Below, one piece after another: positions 1-6,180 of a DNA stretch of 6,287 bases. Source of the DNA: Candidatus Zipacnadia bacterium (GTDB lineage Bacteria > Armatimonadota > Zipacnadia > Zipacnadales > Zipacnadaceae). Numbering within the stretch: the stretch's first letter is position 1; each line of letters opens with the position of its first letter. The position numbers were made by a program, and so were the translations under genes. The notes beneath the pieces were generated by a model, which made no database searches, had not been told where the DNA came from, and saw nothing but the letters and a program-made list of their open reading frames with translations. The stretch is taken from the NCBI GenBank assembly GCA_029821255.1, contig JALGTS010000072.1:1-6287 (forward strand), given 5' to 3'.

Positions 1-1
1 A

Positions 2-1900
2 GACTTTTTAGGGCTGAAGACTTTGACGGCCTGTGCCCGGGCGATAGAGGCTATCCGACAGAGTCAAGGGGTGGGGTTGGATCTGCTGACTATTCCGCAG
101 GATGATCCAAAGACTTTTGAGTTGCTGTGTCGGGGGGATACTATCGGGGTATTCCAATTGGAAAGCGAGGGGATGCAGACGCTGCTGCGCAAGCTCCAGC
201 CCGACCGCTTTGAGCATCTCATTGCGGCAGTAGCGCTGTACCGGCCTGGCCCAATGCAGCATCTGGGCGAGTTCTGTGAGGGCCGGCATGGGGCTGCTAT
301 TGAATACCTGCATCCCGCTCTGGAGCCGATTCTGGAAGAGACCTACGGAGTTATTACTTACCAAGAGCAAGTTATGCAGATTGCGGTGAAGTTGGCCGGC
401 TTCTCTATGCCCCAGGCCGAGATTATTATGCGGGCTATGGCCAAAAAGCAAGTTGAGAAGATGCAGCAGATGAAGCCAAAGTTCATCCAGGGCTGCATCG
501 CTAACGGTATAGCCAAGCAGACTGCCCAGGAAATCTATGCCCGGATGGAGAGCTTCTCTTCGTACGGTTTCAATAAGTCACATTCGGCCGCTTATGCGCT
601 GGTAGCCTATTGGACGGCCTACTTGAAGGCTAATTATCCGTGTGAATTTATGGCTGCCCATCTGTCCACGGTTATGGACGACAGTGAGGATGTGGGCAAA
701 TATATCAATGAGTGCCGGCGCATGGGCCTGGCGGTTCGTGCGCCGTCAGTCAACTGCAGTGAAGCCTATTTCACAGCCCGTGATGGTGAGGTTATCTTTG
801 GGCTGGCGGCAATTAAGAACTTGGGTGTGCCAACTGCTGAAGCAATTGTTGCCGAGCGAAGGGCAAACGGGCCCTACCAAGGACTGGGTGATCTGTGCCG
901 GCGCTTACCTGGCGGCAAGGTTCCGCGCACAGCAGTCCAACTGCTTATTGAGGCGGGGGCGTTAGATGAATTCGGCGAACGCAATGCGTTACTGGCAGGT
1001 TTAGATAGTCTCTACGCAGCCGGCCAGAAATATCAACGGGATCAGGTCACCGGGCAAAGCTCTTTGTTCGGTGGGGTGGATTCAGGACAAATGCTGACGT
1101 TTGATGAGAGGTTACCGCGGGTACCAGAGATGCCGCAGACGGACCGCCTGCGTCTGGAGAAAGAGCTGCTCGGGCTGTATGTCTCCAGCCACCCGTTGAT
1201 CGAAAAGCAAGCACAATTGGCCGAGCGGACTACTGCTGAAATACACGAGCTGGAAGAATTTGCTGACGGTACGTCGGTGATTGTAGGCGGGATTGTGGGG
1301 CAGACCAAGCGTTATGTTACAAGCAGTGGTGCGCCTATGATGTTTCTGACGCTCGAAGGTCTGGATAAGCAACTGGAGACAGTGGTCTTTCCGGATGCCT
1401 ATGAGAAGTATCGCGATAATATCAGTGTAGGAGAAGTTGTGGTCGTCAAGGGCAAAGTTGACCGAAAGGGCGGGCGCAATAACAACAGTAACGAGGTGAA
1501 GTTGCTGTGTGACTGGATCAAGCCTCTGGCGGAGGCTGCGCCGGTCTCGGAGCAACAGCAGCGGCAGACCGAGCAGGGCCGGCGGGAGAATACACCGATG
1601 GCGTCCGAGGGCAGCCAGCAGGCTGGGCCTGCGCCCCTAAGCACATCAACTGCGGCTCGGACGGTATTCATTGAAATAGATGCGACCAGTTGCGATGAGA
1701 ATTCGCTGCGTCGAATCAAGCAAATCATCGAAGAAAATCATGGACAGCAGCGGGTTGTACTGAAACTGACTGGAGCCAATGGTACGCGGTGGGTAAGATT
1801 GGGCGAATCCTATATGGTTGACTGTAGCGAGGAATTTCCCATCCAAATCCGGCGCTGTCCTGCTGTGATAACCCTGTGGCAGCAGGAAGTCACTAATTAG
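2..1900 (+). CDS. dnaE: DNA polymerase III subunit alpha (replicative polymerase), C-terminal 632 residues, 5' truncated by the window edge
   Basis: This is the catalytic subunit of the replicative DNA polymerase, a C-family polymerase working in the cytoplasm within the holoenzyme. The reading frame is open from base 2 with no start, so the N-terminal PHP domain and the first palm aspartates lie outside. The fragment opens with DFLGLKTLT, whose Asp corresponds to E. coli Asp555, the third catalytic carboxylate. In fragment numbering, IGVFQLES (48-55), LYRPGPM (79-85), TYQEQVMQIA (about 119-128) and GFNKSHSAAYALVAY (from 189) are hallmark finger and palm motifs. A helix-hairpin-helix follows (AIKNLGVPTAEAIV, from about 270), then a beta-clamp binding motif QSSLF (352-356) and an OB-fold (about 424-511). 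A Gln/Glu/Ser/Ala-rich linker (about 512-553) leads to a C-terminal alpha/beta domain of about 80 residues. No intein interrupts this part. It ends in TAG, 38 nt before hisD on the same strand. The family assignment is certain. Confidence 0.97.
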   Translation, partial: DFLGLKTLTACARAIEAIRQSQGVGLDLLTIPQDDPKTFELLCRGDTIGVFQLESEGMQTLLRKLQPDRFEHLIAAVALYRPGPMQHLGEFCEGRHGAAIEYLHPALEPILEETYGVITYQEQVMQIAVKLAGFSMPQAEIIMRAMAKKQVEKMQQMKPKFIQGCIANGIAKQTAQEIYARMESFSSYGFNKSHSAAYALVAYWTAYLKANYPCEFMAAHLSTVMDDSEDVGKYINECRRMGLAVRAPSVNCSEAYFTARDGEVIFGLAAIKNLGVPTAEAIVAERRANGPYQGLGDLCRRLPGGKVPRTAVQLLIEAGALDEFGERNALLAGLDSLYAAGQKYQRDQVTGQSSLFGGVDSGQMLTFDERLPRVPEMPQTDRLRLEKELLGLYVSSHPLIEKQAQLAERTTAEIHELEEFADGTSVIVGGIVGQTKRYVTSSGAPMMFLTLEGLDKQLETVVFPDAYEKYRDNISVGEVVVVKGKVDRKGGRNNNSNEVKLLCDWIKPLAEAAPVSEQQQRQTEQGRRENTPMASEGSQQAGPAPLSTSTAARTVFIEIDATSCDENSLRRIKQIIEENHGQQRVVLKLTGANGTRWVRLGESYMVDCSEEFPIQIRRCPAVITLWQQEVTN

Positions 1901-1919
1901 CACCAATAGGACACCAGTC

Positions 1920-1930
1920 CAGGAAGGTGG
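1920..1930 (+). promoter_or_regulatory. Ribosome binding site deciding the hisD start
   Basis: The purine-rich AGGAAGGTGG lies 8-11 nt before the ATG at 1939. An in-frame GTG at 1927 overlaps this element and so cannot be served by it. A later in-frame ATG at 1951 is too far away. The element therefore favours 1939 as the start. Confidence 0.6.
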
Positions 1931-1938
1931 CCTCACTG

Positions 1939-3237
1939 ATGGCACCAATCATGGATATTATTGATGCACGTAGCGGCGACAGTTCGGCCCTGCAAGCACT
2001 ACGCCAGCGGTCACTGGCCGATTTGCCTGAGCACATTGAAGCCGATGTGCGGCGCATTGTAGAAGACGTTCGGCAACGGGGTGATGAGGCGCTGGTAGAC
2101 TACGAGCGCCAGTTTGACTGTGCGAACTTCACTGCTGAGCACCTGGTAGTTAGTGCCGAGGAGATTGAGGCGGCCTATGAGCAGATTCCTGCGGCCCAGG
2201 TAGGGGCATTGCGGCGGGCGCGGGAGAATGTGTATGAGTTTCATCTGCATGCGCGGCCTCGTTCGTGGTTTGAAGAATTTGATGGTGTGTGGCTGGGTCA
2301 GCGGGTTACCACGGTGGCCTCGGCCGGCATTTACGTCCCCGCCCGGAGTGCTCCTCTCCCCTCCACTGTGTATATGTGCGTGATGCCCGCCCGGGTGGCG
2401 CAAGTGCCGCGCATCGCTATGTGCTCGCCGCCGCGCAAGGATGGTTCACTCGATCCGCTGACGTTGGTGGCTGCTGCCGAGTGCGGAGTGGACGAAATAT
2501 ATCGCATAGGAGGCGCTCAGGCTATTGCAGCTCTGGCCTTTGGTACAGAGAGTGTCGAGCCAGTCAGCAAGATTGTTGGGCCAGGCAATCCTTGGGTGAC
2601 GATGGCCAAAAAATACGTCTATGGCATAGTGGGCATTGATTCGCTGGCTGGACCCAGCGAGGTAGTGTTAATCGCTGACGCCAGTGCTGCCCCCGCTGTA
2701 GTTGCGGTTGATCTAATTGCACAGGCAGAGCATACCGGAGACAATATGGCGGTATTAATCACCCCCAGCCAGGCGATTGCTGAGCAGGTGGCAGCACAAC
2801 TGGAGCAGCAGATTGCAAGGGCTGAGCGGGTCACAGAGATTCAGGATTCGCTGAGCGAATTCGGCGCTATTGTGCTGGTGCGGGATTTGCACCAGGCTGC
2901 CCGGCTGGCCAACGACATCGCTCCTGAGCATCTGCAACTAATTGTGGAGGATCCTATGGCATTGTTGGCTGAGATTGATCATGCGGGGGCTGTATTCCTG
3001 GGTGGCCTGACGCCCGTGTCAATAGGCGACTATGTTGCCGGTCCCAGCCATGTGCTACCGACTAATGGTACGGCCCGCTTTGCTTCGGGATTGTCAGTAG
3101 ATGACTTTGTGAAAAAAACATCGCTGATCTGGGCAACGCGCCGTGGCCTAAATCGGCTATCTTCTGATGTAATCGAGTTGGCTGAGGCTGAAGGATTGCT
3201 GGCACATGCCAAAGCGGTGCAGCAGCGCCGCCGCTAA
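1939..3237 (+). CDS. hisD: Histidinol dehydrogenase (EC 1.1.1.23)
   Basis: This enzyme catalyses the last two steps of histidine biosynthesis, oxidising L-histidinol through the aldehyde to L-histidine with two NAD+, as a zinc-dependent cytoplasmic homodimer. The product is 432 residues, normal for the family. The signature IDSLAGPSEVV is present. The catalytic Glu-His pair (E. coli E326/H327) is E330-H331 in IAPEHLQ. The zinc ligands (E. coli Q259, H262, D360, H419) are Q262 and H265 in AQAEHTGD, D364 in GDYVAGPSH and H423 in EGLLAHAKA. H371 (E. coli H367) is also kept, so the enzyme should be active. One oddity is the usually glycine-rich YVPGG turn, which reads YVPAR here (A135-R136). The HisD-type substrate site, including Glu418 of the EGLLAH motif, argues against sulfopropanediol-dehydrogenase-like paralogues. 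It follows dnaE closely and may be co-transcribed with it; no other his gene is in view. Confidence 0.96.
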   Translation: MAPIMDIIDARSGDSSALQALRQRSLADLPEHIEADVRRIVEDVRQRGDEALVDYERQFDCANFTAEHLVVSAEEIEAAYEQIPAAQVGALRRARENVYEFHLHARPRSWFEEFDGVWLGQRVTTVASAGIYVPARSAPLPSTVYMCVMPARVAQVPRIAMCSPPRKDGSLDPLTLVAAAECGVDEIYRIGGAQAIAALAFGTESVEPVSKIVGPGNPWVTMAKKYVYGIVGIDSLAGPSEVVLIADASAAPAVVAVDLIAQAEHTGDNMAVLITPSQAIAEQVAAQLEQQIARAERVTEIQDSLSEFGAIVLVRDLHQAARLANDIAPEHLQLIVEDPMALLAEIDHAGAVFLGGLTPVSIGDYVAGPSHVLPTNGTARFASGLSVDDFVKKTSLIWATRRGLNRLSSDVIELAEAEGLLAHAKAVQQRRR

Positions 3238-3329
3238 GCGCTCGTCGCCTGCTTCCGCCGACAACGGTTGCCCGGGGAGTAGGTATTGACGAGGCTGTGT
3301 TGTCTGGGAATAACGGCCTCTCAGCACGA

Positions 3330-3722
3330 TTAGCTGCTGGCATGGACCCTGGTAACCTCATCGAGGGCAGCAGTCAAATCCTTAATGTCAAAGGGTTTGT
3401 AAAGGCAGGGCCGACCGGAAAGTTCCACAAAGCGATTGGTCCGGGTGCCTAGGTTGTCCCCTGTGACAAAGATAACCCGCTGAGCTAACTCTGGCGATTC
3501 ACGTTGCCATATTCTGAACAATTCCATCCCATTGAGGATTGGCATCAGCAGATCGCAGATGACTGCAGCGTAGTTGCGTTGTGCACCCATTTGCAGGGCT
3601 TTTTCGCCGTCAACAGCTCGGTCAACAGTGTAACCCAGATGTTCCAAAAGGGCCTGCATCAGCCGGGCCAAGGTATCTTCGTCGTCGACGATCAATATTC
3701 GTTGTCCGTTAGGGGTTTTCAT
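3330..3722 (-). CDS. Stand-alone response regulator receiver domain (CheY-like), 130 aa
   Basis: This is a single-domain response regulator, a phosphoryl-accepting switch with no DNA-binding or enzymatic output domain. The receiver fold fills the whole protein. All the conserved active-site residues are visible: the acidic pair D13-D14 in ILIVDDE, the phospho-acceptor D57 in VICDLLMP, the switch Thr T87 in VIFVTGD and the invariant K109 before Pro110 in LYKPFD. Its ATG follows the TGA of the upstream kinase-like gene with no intervening base, so translation is almost certainly coupled and the two are cognate partners. Lacking an output domain, it must signal by protein contact, act as a phosphate relay or sink, or feed back on the kinase-like partner. 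The ending VTRVHASS-stop leaves 92 nt to hisD, which converges on it. The family is certain; the target process is unknown. Confidence 0.93.
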   Translation of the reverse strand: MKTPNGQRILIVDDEDTLARLMQALLEHLGYTVDRAVDGEKALQMGAQRNYAAVICDLLMPILNGMELFRIWQRESPELAQRVIFVTGDNLGTRTNRFVELSGRPCLYKPFDIKDLTAALDEVTRVHASS

Positions 3723-5408
3723 TCACCCGTTCACGCTCCTATGACTGGATTGATACTGTTCAACCTCTTCCTCATTGGCAGCCTGTAATATTATTTTAAC
3801 CAGCAATCCACTCTCTTGGCGGTTGGGCGATACTAACACCTGGCCGCCAGCTTGCCGGACGGTGCTGTATACCACCGGCAGACCCATCTCCGTAAACTTA
3901 TCCTGGCTCTCTTGGGCAGCCTCAAGACCTTTGAGCAGTTCGGGTATTTCTCCTGGCTCCGGGGAAGGGCCGGTACTGCGGAACCTGATCTCCACGCCCT
4001 CAAAGCGGCGCTGCGCTGAGATATGTAGCTTCCGCGGTCCCGGCCAGTCTTCCATATTCTGCCACACATAGGTTATGACATTGATGAAGCTGTGAAAAAG
4101 ACTGTGGCGATGGGCACGAACCAGCGGCAGTTTGGCAGGAATATCCTGCTCTAATTCAATCCCCGTCATCATAAGTTGCGGCTTGGTTAGCAGCAGTGCT
4201 TGCCTTATTACCTCATTTACGTTGGCGACGGGGACGCCCTCATCCCGACCCTCGACATAGACCTCCAGGCCTCTGATGGTTGCATTGCAGCGGTCAAGCT
4301 GACGGATAATCTCATCCCAGTCGGGTTCTTTGCCGATTACTTGGGCTACCTGGATGCTCATACGAATGATGGCCAGGGGATTGTTGAGCGTATGTCCCAG
4401 GCTGGTGAGGACGTGACGCACCGCCACAAACTTTTCAAGGTGCTTGAGCTCCTGCTGGGTTTGGGACAGTTCCGTAATGTCACTAATGGCAACGTTGATG
4501 GCGGTTACCTGATTTTCTTCGGTAACTGGCACGGCACTGAACAGGAGCTTGTGAGGGTTGCCATTCCTGCCGGTAGTGGTCAGGGGGATTTCCGAGACAC
4601 TCTCTCCTGCCAGAATCTGGTCCCAGTAAGGCTTGAGGCCCTCGGGATGGCGCAACTGTAGCAGTTCCAGCAGGTTCTTTCCTTCCAGGTGGGGTCCGTC
4701 GCCGTTCCCCAGCATGCTCACAGCCGTAGCATTGGCCTTCTGCACCCTCCAGCCCGGGTCAACTACCAGCAGCGCATTGTCAGATGACTCGGTCATCTGC
4801 CAGTACTGGCGCGCCTTGTGCTGGGCGGTATCGTGGGCATGGTAAAGCCGGCTCATGTATTTGCTGACGATCCAACTTATGGCAATCAGCAGTATGCTAT
4901 GGCTAGCAACGGCAAGCAATACTGTGCTGCGGGCCGTCTCCATCATCAAGGCCTGAGCAGATAATGCTATGACCGCCCCGCCTAAAACCAATCCGGTTTG
5001 GGCACTGCTGGCACAGATGGCATAAACGACTACAACCAGATAGAGCAACGGCAGTAGTGGGCTGTTCAGGTAGCCGGTAAATTGCAGTGCAAACGCAATC
5101 CACGCTATGTGCATCAAGGCCACAGCGCCACCTATTAACCAGCTGCTTTGTTGAGTGTCCACTGCGAAGCTGACTGCCACCAGTGCTATTAGAGCCAGCG
5201 TTAAGGCGATGAAGTAGGCAATTTGGGGAAAGATAATGTACAACACACAACCCGCCGCCAACGCCGCCCCCAACAGGACCAGACGCATCTCCCAGCTCTG
5301 CCGTGCCAGACCCTCATCGGCTACGGCACGGTGAGAGTTAGGTTCCTCAACGTCCGGATGTTGGATGGAGCTGACTTCGCCTTCCAATTTGGGTTCTGTT
5401 AGTGTCAT
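3723..5408 (-). CDS. Membrane-bound PAS sensor histidine kinase-like protein with degenerate catalytic motifs (probable pseudokinase)
   Basis: The protein is 561 residues. A polar N-terminal tail of about 40 residues precedes six predicted membrane helices (about 41-60, 62-82, 90-110, 117-134, 138-156, 162-182) with very short loops. Next come a PAS-like sensor domain (about 203-312, ending in the typical SDITEL), a short coiled linker, a HisKA-type dimerisation helix and an HATPase_c-like domain (about 398-545). The phospho-acceptor is H339 in SLGHTLNNPLA, but the acidic residue normally following it is Thr340. In the ATPase domain the N-box Mg-binding Asn is Tyr447 (FINVITYVW), the G1 box DxGxG reads STGPS (478-482), and the G2 GLGL reads EMGL (507-510). 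The frame is unbroken, so this is a conserved-looking degenerate kinase rather than a pseudogene. It overlaps nothing and abuts the receiver gene TGA/ATG. The start at 5408 is the first ATG of the open frame; it has no good Shine-Dalgarno, so the exact N-terminus is uncertain. Confidence 0.9.
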   Translation of the reverse strand: MTLTEPKLEGEVSSIQHPDVEEPNSHRAVADEGLARQSWEMRLVLLGAALAAGCVLYIIFPQIAYFIALTLALIALVAVSFAVDTQQSSWLIGGAVALMHIAWIAFALQFTGYLNSPLLPLLYLVVVVYAICASSAQTGLVLGGAVIALSAQALMMETARSTVLLAVASHSILLIAISWIVSKYMSRLYHAHDTAQHKARQYWQMTESSDNALLVVDPGWRVQKANATAVSMLGNGDGPHLEGKNLLELLQLRHPEGLKPYWDQILAGESVSEIPLTTTGRNGNPHKLLFSAVPVTEENQVTAINVAISDITELSQTQQELKHLEKFVAVRHVLTSLGHTLNNPLAIIRMSIQVAQVIGKEPDWDEIIRQLDRCNATIRGLEVYVEGRDEGVPVANVNEVIRQALLLTKPQLMMTGIELEQDIPAKLPLVRAHRHSLFHSFINVITYVWQNMEDWPGPRKLHISAQRRFEGVEIRFRSTGPSPEPGEIPELLKGLEAAQESQDKFTEMGLPVVYSTVRQAGGQVLVSPNRQESGLLVKIILQAANEEEVEQYQSSHRSVNG

Positions 5409-5558
5409 GATTGTTCTGGTTGCGTTAGTGGTAGCATCTGTCTGGTAAGGCTATCAGTTCTAATTGTGGACGTAATGGTTCCAAGTTAACAAACGGCGGC
5501 ATACCCTCCGAACTTTAAGTAACTGAGCCAACACCGACCAATTGCTTAACTTATGCTT

Positions 5559-5587
5559 ATTATACTCAGAACTATCCGTTCTTAAAC
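5559..5587 (-). promoter_or_regulatory. Candidate leftward promoter for the kinase/receiver unit
   Basis: On the minus strand a perfect TATAAT lies at 5564-5559. With a 17-nt spacer the -35 hexamer would be GTTTAA (5587-5582), a poor match. Transcription from here would give a leader of about 140 nt before the ATG at 5408. The perfect -10 and its correct orientation support it; the weak -35 suggests activation or low basal use. The dyad at 5568-5582 sits inside its spacer. Confidence 0.35.
5568..5582. repeat. Inverted repeat AGAAC-N5-GTTCT, possible operator
   Basis: A perfect 5-bp dyad with a 5-nt spacer (TATCC) lies between the -10 and -35 of the candidate leftward promoter, a typical position for a repressor site. 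The arms resemble the GAAC/GTTC half-sites of Gram-positive-type LexA boxes, but those have a 4-nt spacer. The regulator is unknown, and such a short dyad can occur by chance. Confidence 0.3.
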
Positions 5588-5645
5588 ATTGGCTTAAGTA
5601 AAAATCTTGAGTTTTTTCTGAGACAAGGAATGCACTGGCCTTTTG

Positions 5646-5658
5646 CCTGAGGCTCAGG
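5646..5658. repeat. 13-bp palindrome CCTGAG-G-CTCAGG
   Basis: A perfect 6-bp dyad around a single central base lies upstream of the -35 of the rightward promoter, centred near position -60 relative to the predicted start of transcription. That placement suits an activator or an upstream regulator site. There is no U-tract after it on either strand, so it is not a terminator. Confidence 0.35.
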
Positions 5659-5675
5659 GAGGGTAGAGCTTTTTC

Positions 5676-5704
5676 TTGACCCTGGTGAGGGTTTTGTCTA
5701 TAAT
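5676..5704 (+). promoter_or_regulatory. Near-consensus sigma70-type promoter for the membrane-protein genes
   Basis: TTGACC (5676-5681) and a perfect TATAAT (5699-5704) are separated by exactly 17 nt, 11 of 12 hexamer positions matching the housekeeping consensus. Transcription would start near 5711, giving a leader of about 50 nt before the ATG at 5761. An inverted repeat ACCCT-GGTG-AGGGT overlaps the -35 and spacer. Confidence 0.8.
5679..5692. repeat. Inverted repeat ACCCT-N4-AGGGT overlapping the promoter spacer, possible operator
   Basis: Two 5-bp half-sites flank GGTG and cover the end of the -35 hexamer and half of the spacer, so a bound protein would block polymerase. A further AGGGT half-site lies just upstream at 5660-5664. 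No regulator is recognised, and the arms are short. Confidence 0.3.
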
Positions 5705-5744
5705 GAGGTGTGAGCGACAGCCCCCCGAGTGTTGCACTCAGCTT

Positions 5745-5752
5745 GAAGGAGG
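5745..5752 (+). promoter_or_regulatory. Strong Shine-Dalgarno for the small membrane protein
   Basis: GAAGGAGG ends 8 nt before the ATG at 5761, ideal spacing. A second ATG follows immediately at 5764; the spacing slightly favours the first. Confidence 0.75.
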
Positions 5753-5760
5753 CCGGGTAG

Positions 5761-6156
5761 ATGATGACAGAGGAGCCGGAAGGTCTGCAGTACCCAGCGG
5801 AGGAAACCACGCAGGACATTGACAAACAGGCTCTCCGCTCCGGCAAGGCGATACCGGCGCATAAGCCTGGCTGGCTGGCTCGCCTGGGTAGTCGTGTAGG
5901 CAATCAATTATCGCGCATTGAACTTCCTGAATGGAACCTGCGCAATTTCCTATATGGCTTGGCTCTGCTTATTGCGGTGATCCTTGTTGCCCGCAACTGG
6001 GTTGATACGCGACTGGATATTATTATCTGGCGGTTTGACGTCCCCAAATCAGTAGTCATCATTGTGGCGGTGTTGCTGGGTGCAGGACTGGTGCGGGCGT
6101 GGGATGCTTACCGCCGGCGTCGGGGAGACAAGGTAGATGAATCTGAAGACGAGTAG
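5761..6156 (+). CDS. Small two-helix membrane protein, LapA/DUF1049-like
   Basis: The product is 131 residues. A charged, mostly acidic cytoplasmic-type N-terminal stretch (about 1-60) precedes one membrane helix (about 62-79, NFLYGLALLIAVILVA). A short polar segment carrying the NWVDTRLDIIIWRFDVP pattern (about 79-95) and a second helix (about 95-113, VVIIVAVLLGAGLV) follow. The tail is basic then acidic (YRRRRGDKVDESEDE). The layout of two helices bridged by an N..V.I.I..F.VP element, then a small-residue-rich second helix and a basic cap, is that of the LapA/DUF1049 group, members of which take part in envelope or lipopolysaccharide homeostasis in Proteobacteria. That function should not be transferred here without evidence. 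It has its own strong promoter and Shine-Dalgarno, and the next gene starts 24 nt after its TAG, suggesting an operon. The gene call is firm; the family call is by pattern. Confidence 0.85.
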   Translation: MMTEEPEGLQYPAEETTQDIDKQALRSGKAIPAHKPGWLARLGSRVGNQLSRIELPEWNLRNFLYGLALLIAVILVARNWVDTRLDIIIWRFDVPKSVVIIVAVLLGAGLVRAWDAYRRRRGDKVDESEDE

Positions 6157-6167
6157 TTGATGGCAAT

Positions 6168-6173
6168 AGGAGG
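6168..6173 (+). promoter_or_regulatory. Ribosome binding site deciding the GTG start of the last gene
   Basis: AGGAGG stands 7 nt before GTG at 6181. An in-frame ATG at 6160 lies upstream of this element and has no comparable Shine-Dalgarno of its own, so GTG is preferred. Confidence 0.6.
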
Positions 6174-6180
6174 CGCAACT

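Larger units (their letters stand above)
5409..5760. other. Divergent intergenic regulatory region (352 nt)
   Basis: This stretch separates the leftward kinase/receiver pair from the rightward membrane-protein genes. It is AT-richer than its flanks, and I find no convincing coding frame in it. It holds a strong rightward promoter (5676-5704), a weaker leftward candidate (5559-5587) and inverted repeats at 5568-5582, 5646-5658 and 5679-5692. The octamer TTAAGTAA occurs twice (5515-5522 and 5594-5601). No tRNA, terminator with a U-tract or riboswitch was recognised. Confidence 0.75.

Noticed and set aside
23..25. TTG at 23 as a dnaE start
   Set aside because: The conserved DFLGLK motif lies upstream in the same frame, so the gene simply continues past the left edge.
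1927..1929. GTG as the hisD start
   Set aside because: It overlaps the Shine-Dalgarno itself; ATG 1939 has correct spacing and gives the usual family length.
3243..3400. Plus-strand stretch after hisD translating to a plausible-looking peptide (RGVGIDEAVLSGNNGLSARL)
   Set aside because: It has no ribosome site, runs antisense into the receiver gene and resembles no family I recognise; most likely chance.
4200..4661. Plus-strand open frame of 153 codons with a fairly protein-like translation
   Set aside because: It lies entirely antisense to the PAS/dimerisation part of the kinase-like gene, whose frame shows recognisable domains, and it matches no family I know.
5568..5582. LexA (SOS) box
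   Set aside because: The half-sites fit, but the spacer is 5 nt where the GAAC/GTTC box needs 4, so it is listed only as a generic dyad.
5460..5903. Minus-strand open frame of 147 codons across the intergenic region
   Set aside because: It runs through the strong rightward promoter and antisense to the start of the small membrane protein. The composition is not protein-like, and no Shine-Dalgarno is evident.
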